A stretch of DNA of 64,000 nucleotides, taken from positions 1 through 64,000 of the forward strand of contig NZ_AGUF01000074.1 of NCBI RefSeq assembly GCF_000236785.1, read 5' to 3'. The position numbers and the translations under genes are program-made. Origin of the DNA: Achromobacter arsenitoxydans SY8 (GTDB taxonomy: Bacteria > Pseudomonadota > Gammaproteobacteria > Burkholderiales > Burkholderiaceae_B). Below are positions 17,059-26,301 of the stretch, one piece after another. The notes below the pieces were generated by a model. That model ran no database searches. It worked only from the letters and a program-made list of their open reading frames with translations, and had not been told where the DNA came from. Each line of letters opens with the position of its first letter. Positions within the stretch are counted from its first letter, which is position 1.

Positions 17059-18276
17059 ATGTCCAGCATTTCCAGCCCCGTCTTTGGCACGCCGCTTTCC
17101 CCCCTGGCTACCCGCGTCATGTTGCTCGGGTCCGGGGAATTGGGCAAAGAGGTCATCATTGCCCTGCAGCGGTTGGGCGTGGAAGTCATTGCGGTTGACC
17201 GCTACGCCGACGCCCCTGGCCATCAGGTCGCGCATCGGGCGCATGTGGTCTCGATGACGGACCCGCAGGCCCTGCGGAAAATCATCGAACAAGAACAGCC
17301 GCACGTTATTGTCCCCGAAATCGAGGCCATTGCCACCAGTTTGCTGGTCGAACTCGAAGCCACGGGCGTGGCGCGGGTCACGCCCACCGCCCGCGCGGCC
17401 CAGTTGACCATGAACCGCGAGGGCATCCGCCGACTGGCCGCCGAAACCCTGGGGCTGCCCACGTCGCCCTACAGCTTTGTCGACACCGAGGAAGAGCTGC
17501 GCCAGGCCATCGACGGCGGCATCGGCTATCCCTGCGTCATCAAGCCGGTCATGTCTTCGTCGGGCAAGGGCCAGTCCGTGATCAAGAACGCCGACGATCT
17601 CGTCTCCGCCTGGCGTTACGCCCAGGAAGGCGGCCGGGTAGGGGGCGGCCGCGCCATCGTCGAAGGCTTTATCCGCTTCGACTACGAAATCACCCTGTTG
17701 ACCGTGCGCGCCCGGGGCGCCGACGGCCAGGTCGAGACACGCTACTGCGAACCCATCGGCCACAAGCAGGTCGACGGCGACTACGTCGAAAGCTGGCAGC
17801 CCCATCCGATGTCGCCCGCCGCGCTCCAGCGCGCCCGGGACATCGCGCTGGCCGTCACGTCCGAACTGGGCGGGCTGGGCATCTTCGGTGTCGAACTCTT
17901 CGTGGCCGGCGACCAGGTCTGGTTCTCGGAAGTCAGCCCGCGCCCGCACGACACCGGCATGGTCACCATGATCACCCAGGCGCAGAACGAATTCGAACTG
18001 CACGCCCGCGCCCTGCTGGGGCTGCCCGTGGACACCAGCCTGCGCCAGCCCGGCGCAAGCAGCGTCATTTACGGCGGGGTCGACGCCGACGCGGTGTCGT
18101 TCCACAACGTGGCCGAAGCCCTGGCCGAGCCTGGCACCGACATTCGCCTCTTCGGCAAGCCCGAATCCTTCGTGAAGCGCCGCATGGGCGTGGGCCTGGC
18201 CGTGGCCGAGGACGTGGCCGCTGCCCGCGCCAAGGCCAAGCGCGTGTCCGCGGCCGTCACCGTCAAGGCGGGCTGA
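17059..18276 (+). CDS. purT: Formate-dependent phosphoribosylglycinamide formyltransferase
   Basis: A 405-residue ATP-grasp enzyme. The N-terminal Rossmann part has [29 protein letters not shown], followed by the ATP-binding [15 protein letters not shown] and the Mg-site [23 protein letters not shown]. PurT makes formyl-GAR from formate and ATP, a folate-independent alternative to PurN. I chose [10 protein letters not shown] as start because upstream codons do not resemble the family. It is followed by an evident terminator, so it is probably monocistronic. Confidence 0.94.
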   Translation: MSSISSPVFGTPLSPLATRVMLLGSGELGKEVIIALQRLGVEVIAVDRYADAPGHQVAHRAHVVSMTDPQALRKIIEQEQPHVIVPEIEAIATSLLVELEATGVARVTPTARAAQLTMNREGIRRLAAETLGLPTSPYSFVDTEEELRQAIDGGIGYPCVIKPVMSSSGKGQSVIKNADDLVSAWRYAQEGGRVGGGRAIVEGFIRFDYEITLLTVRARGADGQVETRYCEPIGHKQVDGDYVESWQPHPMSPAALQRARDIALAVTSELGGLGIFGVELFVAGDQVWFSEVSPRPHDTGMVTMITQAQNEFELHARALLGLPVDTSLRQPGASSVIYGGVDADAVSFHNVAEALAEPGTDIRLFGKPESFVKRRMGVGLAVAEDVAAARAKAKRVSAAVTVKAG

Positions 18277-18340
18277 TACCCCGCTGCACCGGGTTGCCGC
18301 GGGCCTGACTCCCGCCACTATTGCCGCATTTCCCCCGATA

Positions 18341-18366
18341 AACGCCACCCTTCCGGTGGCGTTTTT
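18341..18366 (+). terminator. Rho-independent terminator after purT
   Basis: A 9-bp stem (AACGCCACC / GGTGGCGTT) with loop CTTCC is followed by a T-run (TTTTT). It lies 64 bp past the purT stop. Confidence 0.85.
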
Positions 18367-18546
18367 GCCATGGGCGGCGTCCGCGCGCCCTTGTTTTTCA
18401 GCGGGATAGTCCATCGCGGAGCACGGGCCAGATTCGGGGTCTATCCCCGATTAGTGTTGTATGGCTGTCACGTTCGACGGCTATTTTGGGCTGTTTGTCG
18501 CTTGAATGGCCAATGCTTGCGCCCTTGCCCCTACAAGTTGTGTGGT

Positions 18547-18575
18547 TTGCGCTTTCTCAGCGTTTGTTCGATAAT
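18547..18575 (+). promoter_or_regulatory. Candidate sigma-70 promoter for the GbsR-type regulator
   Basis: The sequence reads TTGCGC, a 17-bp spacer, then GATAAT: a plausible vegetative promoter with optimal spacing. Transcription would start near 18582 and give a leader of about 70 bases. The palindrome beginning at 18575 covers the presumed start site. Confidence 0.5.
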
Positions 18576-18592
18576 TTCAGAAATTTCTGAAA
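18575..18592. promoter_or_regulatory. 18-bp perfect palindrome, candidate operator
   Basis: TTTCAGAAATTTCTGAAA is a complete inverted repeat with no mismatch. It starts at the last base of the candidate -10 box and covers the predicted transcription start, where a repressor would block initiation. MarR/GbsR dimers bind palindromes of this size, so autorepression is a reasonable reading. Confidence 0.6.
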
Positions 18593-18651
18593 GCAGAGTA
18601 ACGATCTGTGTCGATCAAAGCTCCGCCGTCTTTCCTGTTGGCTGACTCATC

Positions 18652-19197
18652 ATGGCGCTTTCCCCCCAAAACGAACGTTTCGTCCTGCACTTTGGCGAAA
18701 TGGGCAGCCGTTGGGGCGTGAACCGCACCGTCGGCCAGATCTACGCACTGCTGTTCCTGGCGCCCAAGCCGCTCAACGCCGACGACATCGCCGAGGCGCT
18801 GGGCTTTTCGCGCTCTAACGTCAGCCTGGGGCTGAAAGAGCTGCAATCCTGGCGGCTGGTCAAGCTGGTCCACCAGGTGGGCGACCGCCGCGACTACTTC
18901 GAGACTCCCAAGGACGTCTGGGAGATCTTCCGCATCCTGATGGAAGAAAAGCGCAAGCGTGAAGTCGACCCCACGCTCACCCTCCTGCGCGACACCCTGC
19001 TGGAGCCGCCGTCGGGTCCCGACGAGGCTTACGCGCAACAACGAATGACCGAAATGCTGGAGCTCATCGAACTGTCCACCGGGTGGTTCGATGAGGTTCA
19101 ACGACTGCCGCCCGAAACCCTGCAGAACCTGATGAAACTGGGTTCCAAGGTTCAGAAGGTGCTGGGTTTTGCCGGCAAATTGCGGGGCAAGGGCTGA
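18652..19197 (+). CDS. GbsR/MarR-family transcriptional regulator
   Basis: A 181-residue GbsR-like regulator. The N-terminal winged helix-turn-helix includes LNADDIAEALGFSRSNVSLGLKELQSWRLV (about 38-68) and the wing GDRRDYFETP. The C-terminal helical part (100-181) is likely the dimer interface. It lies 126 bp upstream of cydA on the same strand, so it probably controls the cytochrome bd cluster, its own gene, or both. No inducer is evident. A perfect palindrome sits over its likely promoter. The assignment to the GbsR branch rests on the HTH pattern and overall length. Confidence 0.83.
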   Translation: MALSPQNERFVLHFGEMGSRWGVNRTVGQIYALLFLAPKPLNADDIAEALGFSRSNVSLGLKELQSWRLVKLVHQVGDRRDYFETPKDVWEIFRILMEEKRKREVDPTLTLLRDTLLEPPSGPDEAYAQQRMTEMLELIELSTGWFDEVQRLPPETLQNLMKLGSKVQKVLGFAGKLRGKG

Positions 19198-19323
19198 CAC
19201 GCTCGACCTCGATTTTTCAGGAAACCTCTATGAAGTTGTATGCAACGCCCCTAACATGGCGCGAGAGACGGCCTGGGAACCATGCCGGTTGCCGCGGCGC
19301 GTCAACGCTTTGGGAGCAGCCCA

Positions 19324-20898
19324 ATGATTGATCTCGACGTCGTGAATCTGTCGCGATTCCAGTTCGCCGCGACCGCGCTCTATCACTTCCTGTTCGTCCC
19401 TCTCACGCTCGGCCTGTCGTTCATGCTGGCCATCATGGAAAGCGTGTACGTCATGACCGGCCGCGCCATCTGGAAGCGGATGACGATGTTCTGGGGCACC
19501 CTGTTCGGCATCAACTTCGCGCTTGGCGTCGCCACTGGCGTCGTGATGGAGTTCCAGTTCGGTATGAACTGGTCGTATTACAGCCACTACGTTGGCGACA
19601 TCTTCGGCGCGCCGCTGGCGCTTGAAGGGTTGATGGCCTTCTTCCTGGAAGCCACCTTCGTCGGCCTGTTCTTCTTCGGCTGGAACCGCATGTCCAAGGT
19701 CAGCCATCTGGTGGTGACCTGGCTGGTGGCGTTCGGCACCAACTTCTCGGCGCTGTGGATCCTGATCGCCAACGGCTGGATGCAGAACCCCGTGGGCGCG
19801 CTCTTCAATCCCGACACGATGCGGATGGAGATGACCGACTTTGCGGCGGTGCTCTTCAATCCCGTCGCCCAGGCCAAATTCGTGCATACGGTCAGCGCCG
19901 GCTACGTGGCGGGCGCCATGTTCGTCATGTCGATCAGCGCCTGGTATCTGCTCAAGGGGCGTCACATCGACCTGGCCAAGCGTTCCATGGCGGTGGCGGC
20001 GAGCTTCGGCCTGGCCGGGGCGCTGTCGGTGGTGGTGCTGGGCGACGAAAGCGGCTATCTCACCACTGAACACCAGAAAATGAAGATCGCGGCCATGGAA
20101 TCCATGTGGGAGACCGAACCCGCGCCCGCGTCCTTCAACCTGATCGCCATCCCGAACCAGGCGGAACGCCGGAACGACTTCGCAATCGAGATTCCCTACG
20201 TCATGGGCATCATCGGGACGCGCTCGCTCACCACGCCGCTGCTGGGCATCAATGACCTGGTCCTGCGCGCCGAGAACCGCATCCGCGACGGCCTCGTGGC
20301 CTACGAGGCCCTGCAGAAGATCCGCGCCAATCCCAAGGACGTGGATGCGCGCATGGTCTTCGACAAGACCTGGCCCGACCTGGGCTACGCCCTGCTCGTC
20401 AAGCGCCACCAGCCCGACATCAGCAAGGTCACCGAGGCCGACATCAAGCAGGCGGCGCTGGACACCATCCCGACCGTGGCGCCGCTGTTCTGGGCGTTCC
20501 GCATCATGGTGGCGGTGGGCATGTACCTGATCGTGTTCTTCGGCGTGGCCTTCTGGCTGGCCTCGCGCGGCCGCCTGGACAGCCGGCCCGGCCTGCTGAA
20601 GGTGGCCGTATGGAGCCTGCCTCTGCCATGGATCGCCATTGAAAGCGGCTGGTTCGTGGCCGAATACGGCCGCCAGCCCTGGGTGATCGAAGGCGTGCTG
20701 CCCACGTACTACGCGGCCTCGGGCCTGACGATGACGGATCTGGTCGTCAGCCTGGCGATCTTCCTGGTGCTGTACACGATCCTGCTGATCATCGGCGTGA
20801 AGGTCATGTTGCACGCCATCAAGGCCGGACCGAAATCCGATGGGCCGGCGCCGGGCGCTGCCGCCGCCGATCCTGTCCGCGCCGCCGTGCGCGCTTAA
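19324..20898 (+). CDS. cydA: Cytochrome bd ubiquinol oxidase subunit I
   Basis: A 524-residue polytopic protein. It shows the haem ligand His in ATALYHFLFVPLTLGLSFMLA (H21), WGTLFGINFALGVATG, GRQPWVIEGVLPT, and a Q-loop of the length of the E. coli-type long form. CydA binds three haems (b558, b595 and d) and the quinol, and reduces oxygen with high affinity. The start MIDLDVV follows a GGGAG motif. An upstream start at 19282 would add 14 unrelated residues. It heads cydA-cydB-cydX-cydD-cydC. Confidence 0.95.
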   Translation: MIDLDVVNLSRFQFAATALYHFLFVPLTLGLSFMLAIMESVYVMTGRAIWKRMTMFWGTLFGINFALGVATGVVMEFQFGMNWSYYSHYVGDIFGAPLALEGLMAFFLEATFVGLFFFGWNRMSKVSHLVVTWLVAFGTNFSALWILIANGWMQNPVGALFNPDTMRMEMTDFAAVLFNPVAQAKFVHTVSAGYVAGAMFVMSISAWYLLKGRHIDLAKRSMAVAASFGLAGALSVVVLGDESGYLTTEHQKMKIAAMESMWETEPAPASFNLIAIPNQAERRNDFAIEIPYVMGIIGTRSLTTPLLGINDLVLRAENRIRDGLVAYEALQKIRANPKDVDARMVFDKTWPDLGYALLVKRHQPDISKVTEADIKQAALDTIPTVAPLFWAFRIMVAVGMYLIVFFGVAFWLASRGRLDSRPGLLKVAVWSLPLPWIAIESGWFVAEYGRQPWVIEGVLPTYYAASGLTMTDLVVSLAIFLVLYTILLIIGVKVMLHAIKAGPKSDGPAPGAAAADPVRAAVRA

Positions 20899-20911
20899 GG
20901 GAGAGACGCAG

Positions 20912-22066
20912 ATGGATAACCTCATTCCTTTCGACTACGGCACCCTGCGCGTGGTGTGGTGGGTGCTGCTGGGCGCCTTGCTCATCGGCTTTGCCGTCAT
21001 GGACGGCTTTGACCTGGGCGTCGCCACGCTCTTGCCGGTCGTGGCCAAGACCGACGCCGAACGGCGCATCGTGATCAACGTGGTGGGGCCGGTCTGGGAA
21101 GGCAACCAGGTCTGGCTCATTACTGCGGGCGGCGCGATTTTCGCCGCGTGGCCGCTGCTGTATGCCGCCTCGTTCTCCGGGTTCTACCTGGCGATGATGC
21201 TGGTCCTGATCGCGCTGATCCTGCGGCCGGTTGGCTTCAAGTACCGCAGCAAGATGGAAGGCACGCGCTGGCGCAACCGCTGGGACGCCGTTCTGTGTTT
21301 TTCGGGCGTGGTGGCGTCGCTGGTGTTCGGCGTCGCCATGGGCAACATCATTCTGGGCGTGCCCTTCACGTTCGACGCGGTTTCGCTGCGGCCGATCTAT
21401 GAGGGCCACTTTTTCCAGCTGTTCATGCCGTTTGCGCTGCTGGCGGGCGTGCTGAGCGTGGTGATGCTGGCCATGCACGGCGCGGTTCTGCTGGCCTGGC
21501 GCACGGAAGATCCCATTTCGTCGCGGGCGCGCAACTGGGGGCGGCTGACCGCCTTGCTTACGGCGGCGCTGTTCGTTGCGGGTGGCTTCTGGGTGGCGGG
21601 CAGCGTGCCCGGCCACACCATCACCAGCGCGGTGGACATGGCGGGTCCGTCCGACCCGATGCTCAAGACCGTATCGGTGCAGGGCGGCGCATGGATGGCC
21701 AACTACGCGAAGTGGCCGCTGATGTGGATCGCGCCCGCGCTGGGCGTGGCGGGCGCCGTGCTGGTGGCCTTGCTGCTGAGCGTGCGCGCGAACGTGCTGG
21801 CGTTCCTGTCGTCCTCGGTGTCGATCGCAGGCGTGATCCTGACGGTGGGCTTTTCGCTCTTCCCGTTCATCATGCCCTCGTCGACGAATCCGAAGGCGGG
21901 CCTGACGATCTGGGACGGATCCTCCAGCCACCTGACGCTGTGGATCATGGTGATTGCCGTCGCCATCTTCCTGCCTATCGTGACCGTCTACACCGGCTGG
22001 GTCTACCGCGTCATGCGCGGCAAGGTCACCCATGATTCGGTGGGCGACACGCCCAACTCGTACTGA
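20912..22066 (+). CDS. cydB: Cytochrome bd ubiquinol oxidase subunit II
   Basis: A 384-residue membrane protein with about eight or nine transmembrane segments and the family hallmarks VVWWVLLGALLIGFAVMDGFDLGVATLLP and VGPVWEGNQVWLITAGGAIFAAWP. Partner of CydA in the bd oxidase. The MDNLIPFDYG start has an AAGGGAGA ribosome-binding site 8 bases upstream, and only 13 bp separate it from the cydA stop. It is followed closely by the small cydX gene. Confidence 0.95.
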   Translation: MDNLIPFDYGTLRVVWWVLLGALLIGFAVMDGFDLGVATLLPVVAKTDAERRIVINVVGPVWEGNQVWLITAGGAIFAAWPLLYAASFSGFYLAMMLVLIALILRPVGFKYRSKMEGTRWRNRWDAVLCFSGVVASLVFGVAMGNIILGVPFTFDAVSLRPIYEGHFFQLFMPFALLAGVLSVVMLAMHGAVLLAWRTEDPISSRARNWGRLTALLTAALFVAGGFWVAGSVPGHTITSAVDMAGPSDPMLKTVSVQGGAWMANYAKWPLMWIAPALGVAGAVLVALLLSVRANVLAFLSSSVSIAGVILTVGFSLFPFIMPSSTNPKAGLTIWDGSSSHLTLWIMVIAVAIFLPIVTVYTGWVYRVMRGKVTHDSVGDTPNSY

Positions 22067-22083
22067 TTAAAGGAGCCTCCACC

Positions 22084-22209
22084 ATGTGGTATTTCTCGTG
22101 GATACTCGGCCTGAGCCTGGCGTGCGCTTTCGCCATCCTCAATGCAATGTGGTTCGAGCTGCGCGAGGGTCATTCGCATGACCCGCGCGCCAGCCGCGAC
22201 GACGAGTGA
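22084..22209 (+). CDS. cydX: Cytochrome bd small subunit CydX
   Basis: A 41-residue single-span protein that begins MWYFSWILGLSLACAFAILN, the characteristic CydX N-terminus, followed by AMWFELRE and a short charged tail ending DDE. CydX is a third subunit needed for stable haem sites in CydAB. A good AAAGGAG lies 8 bases upstream. It begins 17 bp after cydB, and its TGA overlaps the GTG start of cydD by 3 bases. It is short enough to be missed by length-filtered gene calling. Confidence 0.92.
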   Translation: MWYFSWILGLSLACAFAILNAMWFELREGHSHDPRASRDDE

Positions 22210-23954
22210 GCGGCGGCGCAAGCAGCCTGGAGCACGATCCCTCGGCAACCCTGCAGAAACCACCGCGCGAACAGTCGCGGTGGTTGATGACGCTTGCCAG
22301 GACGGCGCGGTTTCCGCTGATCCTGGCGGGGGCGGCGCCGCTGCTCAGCGGCGCGCTGCTCGTTGTGCAGGCGTGGCTGCTGGCCAGCGTGCTGGATGCC
22401 GCGATCGCCAGGCAGACGCCGCGGCATGAATTGCTGGGCGGCATTCTGGGCATTGCCGGGCTGATGCTGCTGCGCGCGTGTATCAGCTGGGCGGGCGAGC
22501 GCGCGGGCGCGGACGCGTCCGAGCGCATCAAGCGTCATGTGCGCCTGTCGCTGTTCCAGCGCCTGGTGCGGCATGGCCCGCACTGGAGCCGGGGCAAGGC
22601 TTCGGGCGAACTGGCCAGCGCGGTGGTGGATCAGGTGGAGGCGCTGGACGGCTTCTTCGCCAAGTATCTGCCCGCGATGGCCGCCGCGGCGATGCTGCCG
22701 GTCGCGTTCTCGGTCCTGCTGCTTCCCGTGGACGTGATCGCCGGCCTGGTGTTGCTGATCACGGCGCCGTTGATTCCGCTGTTCATGGCGCTGGTGGGGT
22801 GGGGCGCACAGGGCGCCAGCCGCCGGCACCTGCGCGCGTTTGCGCGCCTGTCCGGGTTCTTCGCGGACCGGCTGCGCGGGCTGTCCACCCTGAAACTCTA
22901 CGGCCGGGCCCAGGCCGAGGCGGAATCCGTCGTGGCCGCCAGCGACGCGCTGCGCAAGCGCACGATGTCGGTGCTGCGCATCGCGTTCCTGTCTTCGGCC
23001 GTGCTGGAGTTCTTCGCCGCGCTGGGCGTGGCGGGCGTGGCGGTCTATATCGGACTGACCTATCTGGGGTTCCTGGACGTGCGCTGGACGCCGCTGACCC
23101 TGCAGGCCGGGCTGTTCTGCCTGCTGATGGCGCCCGAAGTCTACGCGCCGCTGCGCCAGTTCGCGGCCCACTATCACGATCGCGCCACGGCGCTTGCTGC
23201 CGTCACGCAGATCGCGGTCCTGTTCGACGGCTTGCCGCAGGACACCGCCGAGGGCGCGGCGCCGAAGGGGAGCATTCCCGCGCGGGCCGGCAAGGGCGCG
23301 CATCTTGTCTTGAGCGGGCTGCGCGTGGACGCGCCCGGCCGAGCGCAGGCCGTGCTGTCGGATGCCAGTCTGACGCTTGTGCCGGGCGAGCATGTGGCGT
23401 TGATGGGGCCCAGCGGCATCGGAAAGTCCACGCTGATCGAAGCGATCGCGCGCTTGCGCCCGGCTGGTGGCGACATTCGCATCGACGGCCTGCCCCTGGA
23501 TGAATGGAACGAGTCCGCGCTGCGTCAGCGCGTGGCCCTGATCGGGCAGCGTCCCCAGCTGCTGGAGGGGTCGATCGCCGACAACATCCGGCTCGGCCGC
23601 CCTGACGCCACGGACGAGCAACTGCTGGAGGCGGCCCGGCGCGCCTGCGTCCTGGAGTTTGCGGACGCCTTGCCGCAGGGGCTGGGCACGCGGCTGGGAA
23701 GCCGGGGCCATGGGCTGTCCGGCGGACAGGCACAGCGCGTGGCGCTGGCTCGGCTGTTCCTGCGCGATCCCGGCCTGATTCTGCTGGACGAGCCCACTGC
23801 GCACCTGGACGACGCCACGCAGGCCCGGGTGCTGGACGAAATCCTGGAATTCTCCGCGGGCCGCACCTTGTTGCTCGCGACGCATGCGCCCTCGGTTGCC
23901 GCCCGGTTCAAACGGGTGGTGCGCGTGTCGGGCGGCAAAGTGGAAGAGGCATGA
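22206..23954 (+). CDS. cydD: Thiol reductant ABC exporter subunit CydD
   Basis: A 582-residue half-ABC transporter: six-helix membrane domain (about 30-330) followed by the ATPase with Walker A GPSGIGKST (about 400), signature LSGGQAQRVALARL (about 503) and ILLDEPTAHLD. CydDC exports glutathione/cysteine or handles haem, and is required to assemble the bd oxidase. It starts with GTG, overlapping the cydX stop. It belongs to the cyd operon; in E. coli cydDC is separate from cydAB. Confidence 0.92.
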   Translation: MSGGASSLEHDPSATLQKPPREQSRWLMTLARTARFPLILAGAAPLLSGALLVVQAWLLASVLDAAIARQTPRHELLGGILGIAGLMLLRACISWAGERAGADASERIKRHVRLSLFQRLVRHGPHWSRGKASGELASAVVDQVEALDGFFAKYLPAMAAAAMLPVAFSVLLLPVDVIAGLVLLITAPLIPLFMALVGWGAQGASRRHLRAFARLSGFFADRLRGLSTLKLYGRAQAEAESVVAASDALRKRTMSVLRIAFLSSAVLEFFAALGVAGVAVYIGLTYLGFLDVRWTPLTLQAGLFCLLMAPEVYAPLRQFAAHYHDRATALAAVTQIAVLFDGLPQDTAEGAAPKGSIPARAGKGAHLVLSGLRVDAPGRAQAVLSDASLTLVPGEHVALMGPSGIGKSTLIEAIARLRPAGGDIRIDGLPLDEWNESALRQRVALIGQRPQLLEGSIADNIRLGRPDATDEQLLEAARRACVLEFADALPQGLGTRLGSRGHGLSGGQAQRVALARLFLRDPGLILLDEPTAHLDDATQARVLDEILEFSAGRTLLLATHAPSVAARFKRVVRVSGGKVEEA

Positions 23955-25648
23955 AGAATCTGTTGTTGCTCCTGCCGCTGTACGCGCGCCGTAAAAGCGG
24001 GCTTTTGCTCGCATTGTTCTGTGCGCTGGCGACGGTGGCTGCGGGCGTCGGCCTGTTGGGCGTTTCCGGTTGGTTCCTGACAGGCGCGGCGCTGGCGGGC
24101 GCGGGCGGCATGTTCAACCTGTTTGCGCCATCCGCCCTGGTGCGCGGGCTTTCCTTTCTGCGCATCGTGTCGCGCTACGCCGACCGGGTGGTCGGACATT
24201 CCGCCACGTTGCGCCTGCTGGCCGATCTGCGGGGGGTGGTGTTTGCTGCGCTGATCCGGCTGACGCCGCGCCAGCTTGCGCGCTATCGCAGCGGCGATCT
24301 GGTCGCGCGCATGACAGGCGACGTAGATGCGCTGGATACGGTGTTCCTGTTTGTGCTGGCGCCGCTGGCGACCGCGATCCTGGCGGGCGCGGTGCTGACC
24401 GCCGTGCTGGGCTTGTGGGTGCCGGCCGCCGCCCTGGTGTTCGCGCTGGCGTTGCTGGCGGCCTGCGTGGCGGTGCCGCTCTGGCTGCTGCGCGCAGCCC
24501 GCAAGCCGGGCGCGGCTGCCCAGGAAAGCGCCGCGGAATTGCGCGCCGCCACGCTCGACGCGGTGGACGGCCATGCCGACATGGTCGCGATGCACGCGCA
24601 GGCGGAAACGCTGGCGCATTTCGAGCGCCTCTGCGAGGCGAGTGCGCTTGCGCGCCGCAGTCAGGCGCGGGTGGCGGTAAGAGGGCAGTGGTTCCTGCAG
24701 ATCGCCGCGGGCATCGCCGTGCTGGCCCTGCTTTGGTTCGGTTTGGCTACGCACGAGGCCGGGCGTATCGAGGGGCCCGTGCTGGCGGGGCTGTTGCTGG
24801 CCGTCATCGGCATTTTCGAGGTGGCAGGCCCCATCATGCGCGGCGCGTCCCGCATGGGGTCCGCGATATCGGCCGCGGGCCGCATCCGCGAAGTGACGCA
24901 ATGCGGCCCCGACATGCAGGATCCGGCGGCGCCGCTTGCATTGCCCGACAATGGCGCGCTGGAACTGGAGCGCGTGCGCTTTGCCTATCCTGCGCGCACG
25001 TCGGGAGAAAGCCCGCTGGTGCTGGACGACATCAGCCTGCGCGTCGAACCCGGCGAGCGGGTGGCCATCCTGGGCGCCAGCGGCGCGGGCAAGTCCACCC
25101 TGCTGCATCTGCTCCTGCGCCTGGAGGACCCGCAGGGCGGGCGCGTGCTGTTCGGCGGGCGCGATGCGCGCGATTGCGCGCAGGCGGATTGGCACCGGCG
25201 GATCGCCTTGCTGTCGCAGGATGCGCCGTTGTTCCTGGGAACCTTGCGCACCAATCTGCTGATCGGAGATCCCGAAGCCGGCGACGCCGACTTGTGGCGG
25301 GTCCTGGAGGCGGCAAAGCTGGGCGACTTCGTGCGCGGTCTGCCCGACGGCCTGGACACATGGGCGGGAGAAACCGGCTCGCAATTGTCGGCCGGACAGG
25401 CCCGCCGGCTGTGCCTGGCGCGCGCGCTGCTGGCGCCGGCGGCCATCATTGTGCTGGACGAACCGACCGCGGGGCTGGACGCCGCGGCCGAGGCCGCGTT
25501 CTTCGCGGACCTGGAAAACGCTGTGCGCGGGCGTACGGTTGTGCTGGCCACGCATGCGGTCTTGCCGGACGCTGCGGTGCATCGCCGCGTCGAGCTGCGC
25601 GGCGGCCGGCTCTATGACTTGTCATCGCAGCCGGCAATCCTGGCTTAA
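23951..25648 (+). CDS. cydC: Thiol reductant ABC exporter subunit CydC
   Basis: A 565-residue half-ABC transporter: membrane domain (about 15-310), then ATPase with Walker A GASGAGKST (about 375), signature LSAGQARRLCLARAL (about 479) and IIVLDEPTAGLD. It forms the heterodimer with CydD. Its ATG overlaps the cydD stop by 4 bp. The signature has A where CydD has G, a normal difference for heterodimeric exporters. It ends the cyd cluster 54 bp before apt. Confidence 0.92.
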   Translation: MKNLLLLLPLYARRKSGLLLALFCALATVAAGVGLLGVSGWFLTGAALAGAGGMFNLFAPSALVRGLSFLRIVSRYADRVVGHSATLRLLADLRGVVFAALIRLTPRQLARYRSGDLVARMTGDVDALDTVFLFVLAPLATAILAGAVLTAVLGLWVPAAALVFALALLAACVAVPLWLLRAARKPGAAAQESAAELRAATLDAVDGHADMVAMHAQAETLAHFERLCEASALARRSQARVAVRGQWFLQIAAGIAVLALLWFGLATHEAGRIEGPVLAGLLLAVIGIFEVAGPIMRGASRMGSAISAAGRIREVTQCGPDMQDPAAPLALPDNGALELERVRFAYPARTSGESPLVLDDISLRVEPGERVAILGASGAGKSTLLHLLLRLEDPQGGRVLFGGRDARDCAQADWHRRIALLSQDAPLFLGTLRTNLLIGDPEAGDADLWRVLEAAKLGDFVRGLPDGLDTWAGETGSQLSAGQARRLCLARALLAPAAIIVLDEPTAGLDAAAEAAFFADLENAVRGRTVVLATHAVLPDAAVHRRVELRGGRLYDLSSQPAILA

Positions 25649-25702
25649 GCGCGGTTGCGCGGTTATAGTTCGCCTTGCTTCAATTCTTCAGGGCCGCCCA
25701 CC

Positions 25703-26257
25703 ATGCAGACCGACAACGCCGAGTTCATCCGGCGCACCATCCGCAGTGTTCCGGACTGGCCCCAACCCGGCGTCGTGTTCCGCGACATTACGCCGGTGCT
25801 GCAGGATCCGCGTGCGTTCCGGGTTCTGATTGATCTCTTCGTCTACCGATACATGCGCCAGCGCCTCGACCTGGTTGCGGGCGTAGACGCGCGCGGATTC
25901 ATCGTGGGCAGCGTGCTGGCCTATGAGCTCAACCTGGGTTTCGTCCCGGTGCGCAAGAAGGGCAAGTTGCCGTACCGCACCGTCGCGGAAGAGTACTCGC
26001 TTGAGTACGGCAATGCGGCGGTCGAGATGCACACGGATTCCGTGCGCACTGGCCAGCGCGTACTGCTGGTGGACGACCTGATCGCCACGGGCGGCACCAT
26101 GCTGGCGGCGATCAAGCTGCTGCAGCGACTGGGCGCCAATGTGGTCGAGGCCGCCGCCATCATTGATCTGCCGGACCTGGGCGGGTCCGCCAAGGTGGCC
26201 GCCACCGGCACGCCGCTATACACCGTCTGTCAGTACGAGGCGGGCTCGACGACGTAA
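25703..26257 (+). CDS. apt: Adenine phosphoribosyltransferase
   Basis: A 184-residue type I PRTase. [21 protein letters not shown] at the N-terminus is the adenine-PRTase signature, with the PRPP loop [13 protein letters not shown] (about 119-131) and the [17 protein letters not shown] core. It salvages adenine to AMP with PRPP. I used the ATG at 25703; an upstream in-frame codon would add 16 unrelated residues. It is convergent with the LysR gene and follows cydC, possibly under its own promoter. Confidence 0.94.
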   Translation: MQTDNAEFIRRTIRSVPDWPQPGVVFRDITPVLQDPRAFRVLIDLFVYRYMRQRLDLVAGVDARGFIVGSVLAYELNLGFVPVRKKGKLPYRTVAEEYSLEYGNAAVEMHTDSVRTGQRVLLVDDLIATGGTMLAAIKLLQRLGANVVEAAAIIDLPDLGGSAKVAATGTPLYTVCQYEAGSTT

Positions 26258-26301
26258 CGATCGCCGCCCATCCGCGTCAGGCGGGGCTCCGGGTTGCCGT
26301 C

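Larger units (their letters stand above)
18277..18651. other. Intergenic region between purT and the GbsR-type regulator
   Basis: About 375 bases. The left part holds the purT terminator. The right part holds a candidate promoter (TTGCGC-N17-GATAAT) overlapping an 18-bp perfect palindrome. No further gene or structured RNA is recognisable between them. Confidence 0.55.

Noticed and set aside
19228-20925. 565-codon open frame on the strand opposite cydA
   Set aside because: It mirrors cydA in a GC-rich region where antisense frames stay open; the translation is rich in His, Arg, Gln and Asp with no recognisable domain.
22170-24014. 614-codon open frame opposite cydD
   Set aside because: Antisense to a well-supported ABC transporter; low-complexity basic composition, no family motif.
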